64,000 bases of DNA from DATBGO01 sp963840095 (GCA_963840095.1 CAWIXN010000002.1:186001-250000); one strand, 5' to 3'. Counted from the stretch's first letter, positions 48,281-57,825 are shown. Numbers and translations: made by a program. The notes: generated from the sequence alone by a model not told the origin.

Positions 48281-51000
48281 CAACGCCCGTCGTCACCTCG
48301 ACCTACGCGCTGCTCACCGACGGCAGCACCGTCGAGATCCGCCCGGCCAGCCCGGGCGACGCCGACGCGGTCCGCGACATGCACGCGGCGATGTCCCCCG
48401 ACAACATGTACCTGCGGTTTTTCAGCCTCAGCCCGAAAGCTGCCCAGCAGGAGGCACAGCGGGTCTGCCGTGAGCCCGGCCCCGATCATGCGTCGCTGCT
48501 GTGCTGGGACGAAGGAAAGCTGATCGGAGTGGCCAGCTATGAGCCCACTGGCAAGCCGGGTTCCGCGGAGATCGCGTTCGCGGTCTCCGATGAGATGCAC
48601 GGCCGCGGGGTGGCGACCTTGCTGCTTGAGCACCTGGTGTCACTGGCCAGGCAGCGGAAGCTGGACGCCTTTACCGCACAGACGCTGGCGGACAACACCG
48701 CCATGCTCAGGGTCTTCGCCGATGCGGGCCTGCCCGTGCAGCGGCAGAGCGCCGAAGGGGTGGTGGAGATGACGTTCCCGCTCCCTGGCGGCGAGACCGA
48801 CAAGCGCCTCGATAGCTATCTGGAGTCGGTGGCGATCAGGGAGAGCCGCGCCGACGTCGCCAGCCTCCGGCATCTGCTGCAGCCGGCGTCGGTCGCCGTG
48901 GTGGGCGCGAGCCGGCACCGCGGAACGGTCGGGCGCGCCATCCTGCGCAACATTGTGACCTGCGGATTTGTGGGAAATGTCTACGCGGTGAACCCGCATG
49001 CCCGGTCCATGGAAGGCGTTCCGTGCCTCCCATCGGTCGCTGACCTGCCCGAGGCGGTGGACCTGGCCGTGCTGGCGGTACCCGCCGCGGCCGTCGCCGG
49101 GGTGGCGGCGGCGTGCGGGCAGCGCGGAATCAGGGCGCTGGTGGTGATCACCGCTGGCCTGGGTACCGAAGGTGCCGACCTGCTGGCGATCTGCCGCCGT
49201 TACGGGATGCGCCTGGCGGGCCCGAACTGCTTCGGCATCGCGGTGCCCAGGATCGGCCTGGATGCGACCTTCTCCGCCCGGCACCCGGCGTCCGGCTCGG
49301 CCGGCCTGGTCGTCCAGTCCGGCGGCGTGGGCGTCTCCTTGCTCGAGCACCTGTCCAGGCTCGGCATCGGGGTGTCCTCCTTCGCCTCGGTGGGCGATAA
49401 GTACGACGTATCAAGCAACGACATGCTGATGTGGTGGGATCAGGACAAGACCACCAGGCTGGCCATCTTGTACGTGGAGTCCTTCGGCAATCCCCGCGCC
49501 TTCGCCCGGACCGCGCGCCGCGTCGGGCAGCACCTGCCGGTGCTGACCGTCGTGTCCGGCCGGTCCGCGGCGGGGCAGCGGGCGGCCGCCTCCCACACGG
49601 CGGCCGCCGCCACCCCCCTGGTCACCCAGGAGGCGCTGTTCGGCCAGGCCGGCGTCATCGCCGTGCCGAGCCTGGGCGAGCTGGTCGAAGCCGCGGCCCT
49701 GATCGGCTGCCAGCCGCTCCCGGCGGGCAACCGGGTGGCGATCGTGTCCAACGCGGGCGGGGCCGGCGTACTCACCGCTGACGCCTGCGGCGACAACGGG
49801 CTGCAGGTGGTCACGCTGGGCGGCGTGCTCCAGCGCAAGCTGGCCAAGCTGCTGCCGAAGGGCGCCGTGGTCACCGGGCCGGTGGACGCCACCGCCGCGG
49901 TCAGCCTGGACGCGTTCCGCGCCTGCGTCGAAGAGGTCGCGGCCGACGACGGCGTCGATGCCGTGCTCGTGGTTACCGTCCCGACCGCCATCTGCGACCT
50001 GCGCCGCTCGATCAATTCGGTCGATGTGGCCAAGCCGCTGGCGGTGGCGCTTCTTGAGCAGGCCGAGACGGTGCGGCTGCTGCGCAGGGACGGCTCCGGC
50101 CAGGACGGCGACGCCTCGCCGGCCCTGCCGGGCGGCGGCCGCCCGAACGGCACGGCCGCCGTGCCCGCCTACGCCTATCCGGAGGATGCGGCCCGGGCGC
50201 TCGGTCATGCCGTCAGGTACCAGATCTGGCGCAGCAGGCGCCGGGGCAGCCTGCCGGACTTCGGCGGCATCCGGCTCGCCGAGGCCCGGGCTCTCATCTC
50301 CAGGTTCCTCTCGGGCCGCCCGGCCGGCGGGTGGCTGCCCGCCAGCCAGGCGGCCGAGCTGCTGGCGTGTTACCAGCTCCCGGTGGTGGCGGGCAGCCTG
50401 GCCGGCGATGAGGACGAGACGGTCCGCGCGGCGGCCGAGCTGGGCGGGCCGGTGGTGCTGAAGGCGCAGGTGGAAGGCGTCGTGCACAAGACCGACGCCG
50501 GGGCGGTCAAGCTGGACCTGCATGGCGAGCAGGAGGTCCGCGATGGCTACCGGCAGCTCGGCGAAACCTTCGGGGCCGCCCTGCGCGGGGTGCTCGTGCA
50601 GCCCATGCTGGCCGATGGCGTCGAGGTGCTGATCGGCCTGGTGCAGGAGCCGGTGTTCGGCCCGCTGGTGGTGTTCGGGCTCGGCGGCGTCGCCACCGAG
50701 GTGCTCGGCGATCACGCCGCCCGGCTGACTCCGCTGACCGACGCGGACGCGGACGAGCTGATCAGGTCGGTGCGGGCGGCGCCGCTGCTGTTCGGCCACC
50801 GGGGCAGGCCAGCGGTGGACACCGGAGCCCTGGCCGACATGCTGCTCCGGGTGTCGTGCCTGGCCGACGACTTCCCTGAGGTGGTCGAACTCGACCTGAA
50901 TCCCGTCGTCGCCCGCGGGGACGGGGCCCAGGCCGTAGACGTCCGGGTCCGGATCAGCCCGGCAGAGCCGCGGGATCCGTTCCTGCGCAGGCTGCGCTGA
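48277..51000 (+). CDS. GNAT / ADP-forming acyl-CoA synthetase fusion (Pat-like)
   Basis: 907 residues, GTG start. Domains: GNAT acetyltransferase (~15-165; SDEMHGRGVATLLLEHL), CoA-binding (~195-300; PASVAVVGASRHRGTVGRAI), succinyl-CoA-ligase-like (~320-580; VVQSGGVGVSLL and AASHTAAAATPLV with His440), and a C-terminal ATP-grasp (~680-890; VVLKAQVEGVVHKTDAGAVKL). The order with GNAT first is that of actinobacterial Pat proteins. His440 sits where ADP-forming acetyl-CoA synthetases carry the phospho-His; many Pat proteins have lost it. It may therefore make ATP from acetyl-CoA, acetylate proteins, or both. Confidence 0.88.
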   Translation: MTTPVVTSTYALLTDGSTVEIRPASPGDADAVRDMHAAMSPDNMYLRFFSLSPKAAQQEAQRVCREPGPDHASLLCWDEGKLIGVASYEPTGKPGSAEIAFAVSDEMHGRGVATLLLEHLVSLARQRKLDAFTAQTLADNTAMLRVFADAGLPVQRQSAEGVVEMTFPLPGGETDKRLDSYLESVAIRESRADVASLRHLLQPASVAVVGASRHRGTVGRAILRNIVTCGFVGNVYAVNPHARSMEGVPCLPSVADLPEAVDLAVLAVPAAAVAGVAAACGQRGIRALVVITAGLGTEGADLLAICRRYGMRLAGPNCFGIAVPRIGLDATFSARHPASGSAGLVVQSGGVGVSLLEHLSRLGIGVSSFASVGDKYDVSSNDMLMWWDQDKTTRLAILYVESFGNPRAFARTARRVGQHLPVLTVVSGRSAAGQRAAASHTAAAATPLVTQEALFGQAGVIAVPSLGELVEAAALIGCQPLPAGNRVAIVSNAGGAGVLTADACGDNGLQVVTLGGVLQRKLAKLLPKGAVVTGPVDATAAVSLDAFRACVEEVAADDGVDAVLVVTVPTAICDLRRSINSVDVAKPLAVALLEQAETVRLLRRDGSGQDGDASPALPGGGRPNGTAAVPAYAYPEDAARALGHAVRYQIWRSRRRGSLPDFGGIRLAEARALISRFLSGRPAGGWLPASQAAELLACYQLPVVAGSLAGDEDETVRAAAELGGPVVLKAQVEGVVHKTDAGAVKLDLHGEQEVRDGYRQLGETFGAALRGVLVQPMLADGVEVLIGLVQEPVFGPLVVFGLGGVATEVLGDHAARLTPLTDADADELIRSVRAAPLLFGHRGRPAVDTGALADMLLRVSCLADDFPEVVELDLNPVVARGDGAQAVDVRVRISPAEPRDPFLRRLR

Positions 51001-51032
51001 GCCGGCCCGGGTGCGGAGAGGGAGTGAGGGGA

Positions 51033-51482
51033 ATGCCACCAGATACCGGCGATGCCTCGCGCATCGTGGTCGGCGTGGACGGATCGCCCGCGTCACGGGC
51101 GGCCCTGCGCTGGGCGGTCCGGCAGGCCGAGCTCACCGGCGCCACCGTTCACGCGGTCACCGCCTGGCAGTACCCGGTCGCCACCGGGGGCTACGGCTGG
51201 GCGCCCGTCGCCGTCCTGGACGACACCAGCCTGCAGGAGGCGTCCGAGAAGGTCCTGGCCGATGAGGTCGGTGAGGTGGTCGGCGGGCGCAGCGACCTCC
51301 GGGTGCGGCCAGAGTCGATCGAGGGGAATCCGGCCCAGGTACTCCTCGAGGCATCGGCCGGGGCCGACCTGCTGGTGGTGGGCAGCCGTGGGCATGGCGG
51401 GTTCGCCAGCGCCTTGCTCGGCTCGGTGAGCCAGCACTGCGTGCACCACGCGAAGTGCCCCGTCGTGGTCATCCGCGGCTAG
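51033..51482 (+). CDS. Universal stress protein, last in operon
   Basis: 149 residues from ATG 51033 (GTG 51024 is an alternative). RIVVGVDGSPASRAALRWAVRQAEL, ATP loop GSRGHGGFASALLGSVSQHC and HHAKCPVVVIRG are canonical. It follows the synthetase gene by 32 bp. Confidence 0.93.
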   Translation: MPPDTGDASRIVVGVDGSPASRAALRWAVRQAELTGATVHAVTAWQYPVATGGYGWAPVAVLDDTSLQEASEKVLADEVGEVVGGRSDLRVRPESIEGNPAQVLLEASAGADLLVVGSRGHGGFASALLGSVSQHCVHHAKCPVVVIRG

Positions 51483-51518
51483 CGAGCAGGTTGGCTGCGG
51501 GTCGGGGGGAGGTGCCCG

Positions 51519-52100
51519 ATGAACTGGAGCAGACGGCTCGCCGTGGCGCTCGGCCTCGGTGGTAACCCGCTGCGGCGCGGGACCGACCGGCTCGCCGCGG
51601 CCATTGTCCTGGCGCTGTCCACGGTGTTCGCAGTCTGCGCGCCGATCCTGGCCGTGACGGCCGCGCGGCTGACCCACCAGGACGGCCTGGCGCAGCAGCG
51701 CGCCGAGCGGTCCTGGCATCAGGTATCCGCGGTGGCCCTGCAGCCGGCGGCGGCTGCCGACCAGTACGCGGATCAGTGGGAAGACCTGGGCGTGCTGGCC
51801 CGATGGGTGGGGCCGGACGGGATCAAGCGAGTCGGCGAGGTCCCGGCCCCGGCGGGCCTGGCGGCCGGGCAGCAGGTCCGGATCTGGGTGGACGGCTCCG
51901 GAGCACAGACTCCTCCGCCGCTGTCGGCCAGGCAGCTGCGGACCAGGGTCACCGGCGTGGCGGCGCTGATGGTGACCGTGCTCGCGGCCGTGCTGCTGCT
52001 CCTCGGCCGGCTGGCGCACTGGCTGCTGGACCGGCGCAGGCTCGCCGACTGGGAGGCGGCCTGGGCCCTCGTCGAGCCGCAGTGGAACAAGCAGCGCTAG
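51519..52100 (+). CDS. Rv1733c-like two-helix membrane protein
   Basis: 193 residues. NPLRRGTDRLAAAIVLALS leads into the first membrane helix (~25-55), an extracytoplasmic loop with ARWVGPDGIKRVGEVPAPAG and GQQVRIWVDGSG, and a second helix (VAALMVTVLAAVLLLLGRL). This matches the layout and motifs of M. tuberculosis Rv1733c, a strongly DosR-dependent protein of unknown function. Located 36 bp after the Usp, likely in the same operon. Confidence 0.85.
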   Translation: MNWSRRLAVALGLGGNPLRRGTDRLAAAIVLALSTVFAVCAPILAVTAARLTHQDGLAQQRAERSWHQVSAVALQPAAAADQYADQWEDLGVLARWVGPDGIKRVGEVPAPAGLAAGQQVRIWVDGSGAQTPPPLSARQLRTRVTGVAALMVTVLAAVLLLLGRLAHWLLDRRRLADWEAAWALVEPQWNKQR

Positions 52101-52131
52101 CCGCTCACGGATTCCGCACGTCGCCTCCCGC

Positions 52132-52605
52132 TTACGGCAGTAGCTCCGGATGAGCGCAGGCTTCAACCAGCCGGTCCCTGGTGGCCTGGAGCCGGTGCAC
52201 GACCACGGTGATGAACCGCCGGTTGAGCTCGGCGCAGAGCACCGGATCGGCTGCACAGGCCTCTCGCACCGCCCGGCCGTCCAGCTCGAACGCCTGCAGG
52301 GGCGCCGTGGTCACCGCGCCGAACCGCCACTGGTAGGGCGGCGTCAGCCAGGACAGGCCGATGACGTCGCCGCGGCCCAGCGTCTCAATGACCACGCGGC
52401 CGTGCCCGGGCACCATCGCATCCAGCGCCACCCGGCCCGCATCGATCAGCCAGAACTTGTCGGCGGTCGACCCCTCCTCGAACAGCCGGTGCCCGGCCGG
52501 CACGCAGACGTGCCTGGCCAGGCCGGCCAGGACCGCTATCTCCTCGCCGGGCAGGCCGCGCATAAACGGTTGCTTCGCGAGGATCGACTGCTCCTGGATG
52601 GTCAC
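52132..52605 (-). CDS. Cyclic-nucleotide-domain-like protein, paralogue
   Basis: 157 residues. Crp-type beta-roll (GHRLFEEGSTADKFWLIDAGRVALDA) with VIGLSWLTPPYQWRFGAV in place of the cAMP phosphate-binding cassette; no helix-turn-helix. It is closely related to the protein in the hydrogenase operon (33834), sharing GLS-L-PP-QW-FGA. Such proteins may sense another ligand or dock to partners. Minus strand, with a DosR-like box 100 bp upstream. Confidence 0.82.
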   Translation of the reverse strand: MTIQEQSILAKQPFMRGLPGEEIAVLAGLARHVCVPAGHRLFEEGSTADKFWLIDAGRVALDAMVPGHGRVVIETLGRGDVIGLSWLTPPYQWRFGAVTTAPLQAFELDGRAVREACAADPVLCAELNRRFITVVVHRLQATRDRLVEACAHPELLP

Positions 52606-52706
52606 GTTCTCTCGCCCCCCGCCTGGGGTAGCTGCCGCTTGGCGCCGTCGCCTCCGCGCGGCCGGTTCGTTACTCTCAGGCTCTCTCCTCGCAGGTCAGG
52701 CGGCCA

Positions 52707-52720
52707 GGGACCAATGGCCT
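52707..52720. promoter_or_regulatory. DosR-like box upstream of 52132-52605
   Basis: GGGACCAATGGCCT; 13 of 14 positions match GGGACCAANGGCCC. It is between ackA and the cNMP-like gene, about 100 bp upstream of the latter. Confidence 0.7.
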
Positions 52721-52741
52721 TGACGGTGAGGCGGAACGTCG

Positions 52742-53869
52742 CTACCGGCCTAGCTGCGGATCTGCCACGACGGTGCGGGCCTGGCGGGCCACCTCGAGGT
52801 CCTCCCGCGCGGTGATGACCAGGGTCCGGACGGCCGCGCCTGGCCCGGTGATCTCCGTGTCCGGCCGGGCGGCTGCGTTGCGGGCCGGATCGATGCCGAT
52901 GCCGAGGAAGGCGAGCCCGGCCGCGGCGGCGGCCCGGACATCGGGCTGGTGCTCGCCGATACCGCCGGTGAAGACAATCGCGTCCAGGCCGCCCATGGCG
53001 GCGGCCATCGCGGCGATCTCGCTGCGCAGCCGGTGGGAGTGGACGTCGATGGCCAGCTGCGCGTCCTGGAGGCCGGCCCGGGCCGCCTCGGCGACCTGGC
53101 GCATGTCACCCGAGCCGTCCGGCAGGCTGGCCAGGCCGGCCAGCCCGGCGGCAAATTCCAGGCCGTCGGAGAGCTCGTCCAGGCTGAGCCCGCCGTGCCG
53201 GAGCAGCCAGGTCAGCAGCCCGGGATCCACGGTCCCGCACCTGGTGGCCATCACGAGCCCCTCAAGCGGGGTGAAGCCCATGGTGGTATCCACCGAGCGG
53301 CCGCCCTGGACGGCCGCGAGCGATGACCCGGCTCCGAGGTGACAGGTCACCACGCGAAGCCGGTTAGGGCTGGTTTCCAGCATTTCCGCGCCGCGCCGCG
53401 CGGCATAGGCGTGCGAGAGCCCGTGGAAGCCGTAGCGCCGCAGGCCGAACCGGCTGATCCAGGCCTTCGGCAGCGCGTAGGTCGCGGCCGCGGCCGGAAG
53501 CCCGGCGTGGAAGGCGGTGTCGAAGCAGGCCACTTCCGGCACGCCGGGCAGCCCCTGGCGGGCGGCCTCGATCCCGGCGATCGCGCGCGGCTGGTGCAGC
53601 GGCGCGAGGTCGGCGAGACCGGCAATGGCCGCGGCCACCGAGTCGTCGATCAGCATCGGGCCGGTGAAGACGCTGCCGCCGTGGACCACCCGGTGGCCGA
53701 CCACGTCGACCTGCTCCAGACCGCCGAGGAAGTCGGCCAGCGCGGGCGCGGCCGGATCGCCGTTCCATTCGTCGAGCTCAAGCTGGGCGATCGTCTCGTC
53801 GCCGGGGCCGAGAACCCTCAGCTTGAGGCTGCTCGACCCGGCGTTGAGGACCAGGACGCTGGTCATCAT
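52742..53869 (-). CDS. ackA: Acetate kinase
   Basis: 375 residues. Motifs VLNAGSSSLK, VVHGG, ACFDTAFH, RYGFHGLSH, HLGAGSSLAA, TRCGTVDPG and TGGIGEH are all in place, ending in ITAREDLEVAR. It interconverts acetyl phosphate plus ADP with acetate plus ATP. No phosphotransacetylase gene is nearby. It lies 21 bp after a Usp gene and is probably cotranscribed, driven from the box at 54526. Confidence 0.94.
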   Translation of the reverse strand: MMTSVLVLNAGSSSLKLRVLGPGDETIAQLELDEWNGDPAAPALADFLGGLEQVDVVGHRVVHGGSVFTGPMLIDDSVAAAIAGLADLAPLHQPRAIAGIEAARQGLPGVPEVACFDTAFHAGLPAAAATYALPKAWISRFGLRRYGFHGLSHAYAARRGAEMLETSPNRLRVVTCHLGAGSSLAAVQGGRSVDTTMGFTPLEGLVMATRCGTVDPGLLTWLLRHGGLSLDELSDGLEFAAGLAGLASLPDGSGDMRQVAEAARAGLQDAQLAIDVHSHRLRSEIAAMAAAMGGLDAIVFTGGIGEHQPDVRAAAAAGLAFLGIGIDPARNAAARPDTEITGPGAAVRTLVITAREDLEVARQARTVVADPQLGR

Positions 53870-53890
53870 CCCGCGGGCGGCTGGGTGCCG

Positions 53891-54337
53891 TCAGGACCGG
53901 GTACGGACGACGACCACCGCGCAGCTCGCGTGCGTGACACAGTGCGTGCTGACCGAGCCGACCAGCATGCCGGTGAACGCGCCGCGCCCGCGGTGACCGA
54001 CGACCAGCAGGTCCGCGTGCTTCGATTCGTCCAGCAGGACCTGGGCGGGATGACCGTAGACGATCTTGGTCTCGATCTGGTCAGCCGCGGGTCCCTGGAG
54101 CACCTTGGCGATGGCTGCCGTGAGGTGGTCGCGCACGTGCTGCTCCGCCTCGGCCCTGATCGGCTCGGGCGCGACGCCCACCGGGGCCTGCCCGACCGCG
54201 CTCGGGTAGTGCCAGGCCGAGACGGCCCGCAAGGTCGCGCCGACCGCGGTGGCGTACTTGGCCGCCCAGCTGAGCGCGGCGATCGATTCATCGGAACCGT
54301 CCACGCCGACCACGACCAGCTCTCGCGCGTCGCTCAT
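53891..54337 (-). CDS. Universal stress protein
   Basis: 148 residues. ELVVVGVDGSDESIAALSWAAKYA; ATP loop GHRGRGAFTGMLVGSVSTHC; TRS end. GGAGG lies 8 nt before ATG. Divergent from the arginine transporter gene, and upstream of ackA in the same transcript. Confidence 0.93.
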   Translation of the reverse strand: MSDARELVVVGVDGSDESIAALSWAAKYATAVGATLRAVSAWHYPSAVGQAPVGVAPEPIRAEAEQHVRDHLTAAIAKVLQGPAADQIETKIVYGHPAQVLLDESKHADLLVVGHRGRGAFTGMLVGSVSTHCVTHASCAVVVVRTRS

Positions 54338-54525
54338 CGCACTGCCTCCACTTCATGGGCACCATGCCCCGATGACACCCGGCCAGTCAGCCAGCGCCGG
54401 TCATCAAATTATCGAACCGGACTGGCGCTGGCACGTCCAGAGTCATTAGTCCCCGCAGTTACGGGCGTCCCACCACCCCCGGCCCGCCCGCGGCCGGGTG
54501 ACGGTGCCGTTTGGGCCGGTCAGGT

Positions 54526-54539
54526 GGGACGTATGTCCC
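54526..54539. promoter_or_regulatory. DosR-like box, perfect arms, usp-ackA / arginine transporter
   Basis: GGGACGTATGTCCC, a palindrome with perfect GGGAC/GTCCC arms. It is 115 bp upstream of the transporter gene and 190 bp upstream of usp on the other strand. Confidence 0.85.
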
Positions 54540-54653
54540 TATCAGGGGCATTCGCCGCAGGCGCAACATTGATACCGCCACAGGGCGTATCTGGCGGCTT
54601 GCCTGCCTTGGGCGTCTTGCTGGCGCGTTTGACGCCGTATCAGGGAGGTTTTC

Positions 54654-56147
54654 ATGTCTACCACTGCCAGCGCCCCTGTTTCGGGGGCGCGAGAGGGGCC
54701 GACGTCAACAAATACACCGTCAACAAATACACCGTCAACCAAGACCGAGCAGAAGGCCCGCGCCCTGGGCGTGACCTCGGCGACCGGGCTGGTCGTTGGC
54801 AGCATCATCGGGACCGGCGTGTTCACGATGCCCGCGGTCCTGGCCGGGGCCGGCACGTGCTCGCTGATCGTGCTGGCCGTGATCGCGCTCGGCGCCATGG
54901 TGCTGGCCACCCTGTTCGGCCAGCTGACCAGGCGGGTGCCCAACTCCGACGGCGGCATGTATGCCTACGCCAGGTACGAGTTCGGTGACTTCGCCGGATA
55001 CCTCACCGGCTGGTGCTACTGGGTGCAGGCCTGGGCAGGTAACGCGGCCATCGTGGCGGCCTGGGTGTTCTACGTGGACGCACTGTTCAATCTGCACAAC
55101 CCGGCGGCCATGACGCAGTGGGGGATCGCGCTGATCGGCCTGTGGGTTCCGGCGGCGGTCAACCTCGCGGGCGTGCGGCAGATGGCCTGGTTCCAGAACA
55201 TCAGCGTGGTGCTGAAGTTCCTGCCGCTGCTGTTCGTAGGCCTGGTGGGATGGTTCTTCGTGTCCAAGGCCAACTTCGGCCCGTTCAACGCCTCCGGCGG
55301 CAGCCTGTACAGCGCGGTCGGGATCGCCGCGGGCGTGGCGCTGTTCTCGTTCATCGGCGTCGAGGTGGCGGCCATGACCGCCAAGCGGGTGCGTGACCCG
55401 CGCAAGAACGTGGGCCGCGCCTCGCTGCTGGGCACCGGGGCCAGCGCCATCCTGTACCTGCTGGTGTCGGCCGTGGTGATGGGCCTGGTGGCCCACGGCA
55501 CGCTGATCCACACGGGGTCGCCGTTCGTGAACGCGTTCGGCACGATGTTCCCCCACATCTCCTGGGCCGGCCGGGGGATGGCGGCCGTCGCCGTCGTATC
55601 GGGCATCGGGGCGCTGAACGGCTGGACGCTGGTCACCACCGAGGTGTCGCGGGCTGCGGCCCAGGATGGCCTGTTCCCGCAGCCGTTCGCCTGGGTCGAC
55701 CGCAAGAACACGGCCTGGTTCGGCGTCGTGATGGCGGCCCTGCTGCCCTCGCTGCTGATGCTGTGGCGCTACACCACCAGCACCGGGCTGACGGTGTTCA
55801 CCGAGCTGGTCGACCTCACCGTGGTCACCGTGGCCATCCCGTACTTCTTCTCGGCCTGCGCACAGCTCACCTACCTGGTGTCCAAGCGCCGCCGGGTGCA
55901 GGGCTGGCTGCTGACCAGGGACCTGGCGATCTCGGCCGCAGCGGTGCTGTTCTCGATGTGGGTCACCTTCGCCGCCGGTTACTCGGCCGTCTACCAGGCC
56001 GTGCTGGTGGTGCTGATCGGAGTGGTCATCTACGCGTTCCTCAAGGCCCGCCGGGAGCGCCTGGGCCAGGCCCAGGCACCGGCCGCCGCCGGCCGCGCGA
56101 CAGGCGGCAGCGCGGCAGGCGAGTCAGGCTCCGGGGTGCCCACCTAG
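54654..56147 (+). CDS. arcD: APC-family basic amino acid antiporter (ArcD-like)
   Basis: 497 residues, about 12 membrane helices. The first helix GLVVGSIIGTGVFTMPAVLAG carries the substrate-binding GSIIGTG motif of basic amino acid/polyamine antiporters; GGMYAYARYEFGDFAGYLTGW and FSFIGVEVAAMTAKRVRDP follow. Next to arcA, arcB and arcC it most likely exchanges arginine for ornithine. The N-terminal cytoplasmic tail contains tandem STNTP repeats. A GGGAGG precedes ATG. Confidence 0.88.
   Translation: MSTTASAPVSGAREGPTSTNTPSTNTPSTKTEQKARALGVTSATGLVVGSIIGTGVFTMPAVLAGAGTCSLIVLAVIALGAMVLATLFGQLTRRVPNSDGGMYAYARYEFGDFAGYLTGWCYWVQAWAGNAAIVAAWVFYVDALFNLHNPAAMTQWGIALIGLWVPAAVNLAGVRQMAWFQNISVVLKFLPLLFVGLVGWFFVSKANFGPFNASGGSLYSAVGIAAGVALFSFIGVEVAAMTAKRVRDPRKNVGRASLLGTGASAILYLLVSAVVMGLVAHGTLIHTGSPFVNAFGTMFPHISWAGRGMAAVAVVSGIGALNGWTLVTTEVSRAAAQDGLFPQPFAWVDRKNTAWFGVVMAALLPSLLMLWRYTTSTGLTVFTELVDLTVVTVAIPYFFSACAQLTYLVSKRRRVQGWLLTRDLAISAAAVLFSMWVTFAAGYSAVYQAVLVVLIGVVIYAFLKARRERLGQAQAPAAAGRATGGSAAGESGSGVPT
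54704..54740 (+). repeat. 15-bp tandem repeat in the arcD start region
   Basis: GTCAACAAATACACC occurs twice in tandem plus a partial third copy, encoding a repeated STNTP. The AT-rich codons stand out from the surrounding GC-rich gene and it may be prone to slippage. Confidence 0.85.
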
Positions 56148-56198
56148 GCCCGGCGACCGATGATGGATTCCGGCGACATCCCAAAGGCGGAGATGATC

Positions 56199-57419
56199 AT
56201 GAGTTTCAACGTCCAATCCGAAGTCGGCCAGCTCCGGCAGGCCATCGTGCACCGGCCCGGCCTCGAGCTGTCCAGGCTGACCCCGCAGAACATCGGCGAG
56301 CTGCTATTCGACGACGTGCTGTGGGCCAAAAAAGCCAAGGAAGAACACGACGCGTTCGCTGAGCAACTGCGGCAGCGTGGTGTCCAGGTGCATTACTTCG
56401 GGCAGCTTCTGGCGGAGACGCTGGAGCTGCCCGCGGGCCGGGCCTTCGTCCTGGACCGGGTATGCACCCCCAGCATCCTCGGCCCGAAGCTGGTGGCACC
56501 GCTCCGGCAGCTCTTCGATGACCTGGACGGCGCCACCCTTTCCGAGTTCCTGGTCGGCGGGGTGATCAAGGCGGACCTGCACCCGGCCCGGGTGCACAGC
56601 CTGAAATGGGACATGATGCGGGCGGATGACTTCCTGCTTCCGCCGTTGCCCAATCACCTGTTCCAGCGGGACAACTCCTGCTGGATCTACGGCGGGGTCT
56701 CGGTCAACCCGATGGCCAAGCCGGCCCGCCAGCGCGAGACGCTGCACAGCCGGGCCATCTACCGCTACCACCCGATGTTCGCCTCCGCTGACTTCGTCAC
56801 CTACTACGGGGACGACGACGAGAGCCATCTGCCCGCGACGGTGGAAGGCGGCGACGTGCACGTCCTCGGGAACGGTGCGGTGCTGATCGGCATGGGTGAG
56901 CGGACCACTCCGATGGCCGTGGAGATCCTGGCGCACGCTCTGCTGCAGGCTGGCCAGGCCCGCAGCGTGGTCGCGGTCGAGCTGCCTAAGTCCCGGGCCA
57001 TGATGCACCTCGACACGGTCATGACCATGGTCGACGTCGGCACCTTCGTGCTGTACCCGTACTTCGACCGGCACCTGCGGTCCTGGACGATCACCCAGGA
57101 GGGCGCCGACGCGGAGGTCACGGTCAGCCGCAATCACGACCTGTGGGAGGCCCTGGCCGGGGCGATCGGGGTGGACAAGGTGACCATCCTGACCACCGAC
57201 GAGGACATCAGGGCCGCCGAGCGCGAGCAGTGGGACGACGGGACCAACTACCTCGCGGTCGCGCCCGGCGTCGTGATGGGCTACGAGCGCAACGTGCCGA
57301 CCAACACCATGCTGCGCTCGCATGGCATCGAGGTCATCGCGGTGGCGGGCAGCGAGCTCGGCCGCGGCCGAGGCGGCCCGCGCTGCATGACCTGCCCGAT
57401 CGAGCGGGATCCCGCCTGA
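56199..57419 (+). CDS. arcA: Arginine deiminase
   Basis: 406 residues from ATG 56199 (GGAG 7 nt upstream). Catalytic and substrate motifs: LFQRDNSCWIYGG, EGGDVHVLGNGAVLIGMGERT, MHLDTVMTMVD, and the nucleophile Cys in GGPRCMTCPIERD at the C-terminus. It converts arginine to citrulline plus ammonia, the first step of the ADI pathway. It follows the transporter gene by about 50 bp. Confidence 0.95.
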   Translation: MSFNVQSEVGQLRQAIVHRPGLELSRLTPQNIGELLFDDVLWAKKAKEEHDAFAEQLRQRGVQVHYFGQLLAETLELPAGRAFVLDRVCTPSILGPKLVAPLRQLFDDLDGATLSEFLVGGVIKADLHPARVHSLKWDMMRADDFLLPPLPNHLFQRDNSCWIYGGVSVNPMAKPARQRETLHSRAIYRYHPMFASADFVTYYGDDDESHLPATVEGGDVHVLGNGAVLIGMGERTTPMAVEILAHALLQAGQARSVVAVELPKSRAMMHLDTVMTMVDVGTFVLYPYFDRHLRSWTITQEGADAEVTVSRNHDLWEALAGAIGVDKVTILTTDEDIRAAEREQWDDGTNYLAVAPGVVMGYERNVPTNTMLRSHGIEVIAVAGSELGRGRGGPRCMTCPIERDPA

Positions 57420-57585
57420 TCGCGGCCAGAGCGGCCGGCCGGGTGCCCGGGGCGCTCGGCCGGTCTTCGTTCTGGTTCTCCATTCCTTATTTCTTTTCGG
57501 TCCTCTTTCCGGCGACAATCCCGGCCCATGCCGCGCTAAGCTGAAGTCACAAAAGGTGATCATGCTGTCACGTACTGGGGGGTAA

Positions 57586-57825
57586 GTGACTACTAACACG
57601 CTGACTGGTGCCGCGGTCCAGGCGCTGAGCGAGGAGTTCCCTCGCTGGCGGATCTGGGTAGACGAGAGCGGCTGGCATGCCCGCCGCCGTGGCCGGTTCG
57701 TCCAGGAGTATCACAATGGCGCGCCGGCCTTTTCCGTGCACGCGCCAAGCCCGATGGAGCTCGCCGCCCAGCTGCTCTGGCAGCAGGCCGGGGACGCGCA
57801 CGCGCCGTCCGGCTGCCCTAGGTGA
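57586..57825 (+). CDS. Small hypothetical protein within arc locus
   Basis: 79 residues, GTG start behind GGGGGG. VQALSEEFPRWRIWVDESGWHARRRGRFVQEY and PMELAAQLLWQQAGD match a small type common in actinomycetes, rich in Trp and Arg; function unknown. It separates arcA from arcB; the preceding 165 bp hold no DosR box, so it may have its own promoter. Confidence 0.65.
   Translation: MTTNTLTGAAVQALSEEFPRWRIWVDESGWHARRRGRFVQEYHNGAPAFSVHAPSPMELAAQLLWQQAGDAHAPSGCPR

Noticed and set aside
49411..51096. A 561-codon minus-strand open frame
   Set aside because: Antisense to the Pat-like synthetase; His/Gln/Arg-rich shadow without motifs.
56304..57599. A 431-codon minus-strand open frame
   Set aside because: Antisense to arginine deiminase, whose catalytic motifs are intact.
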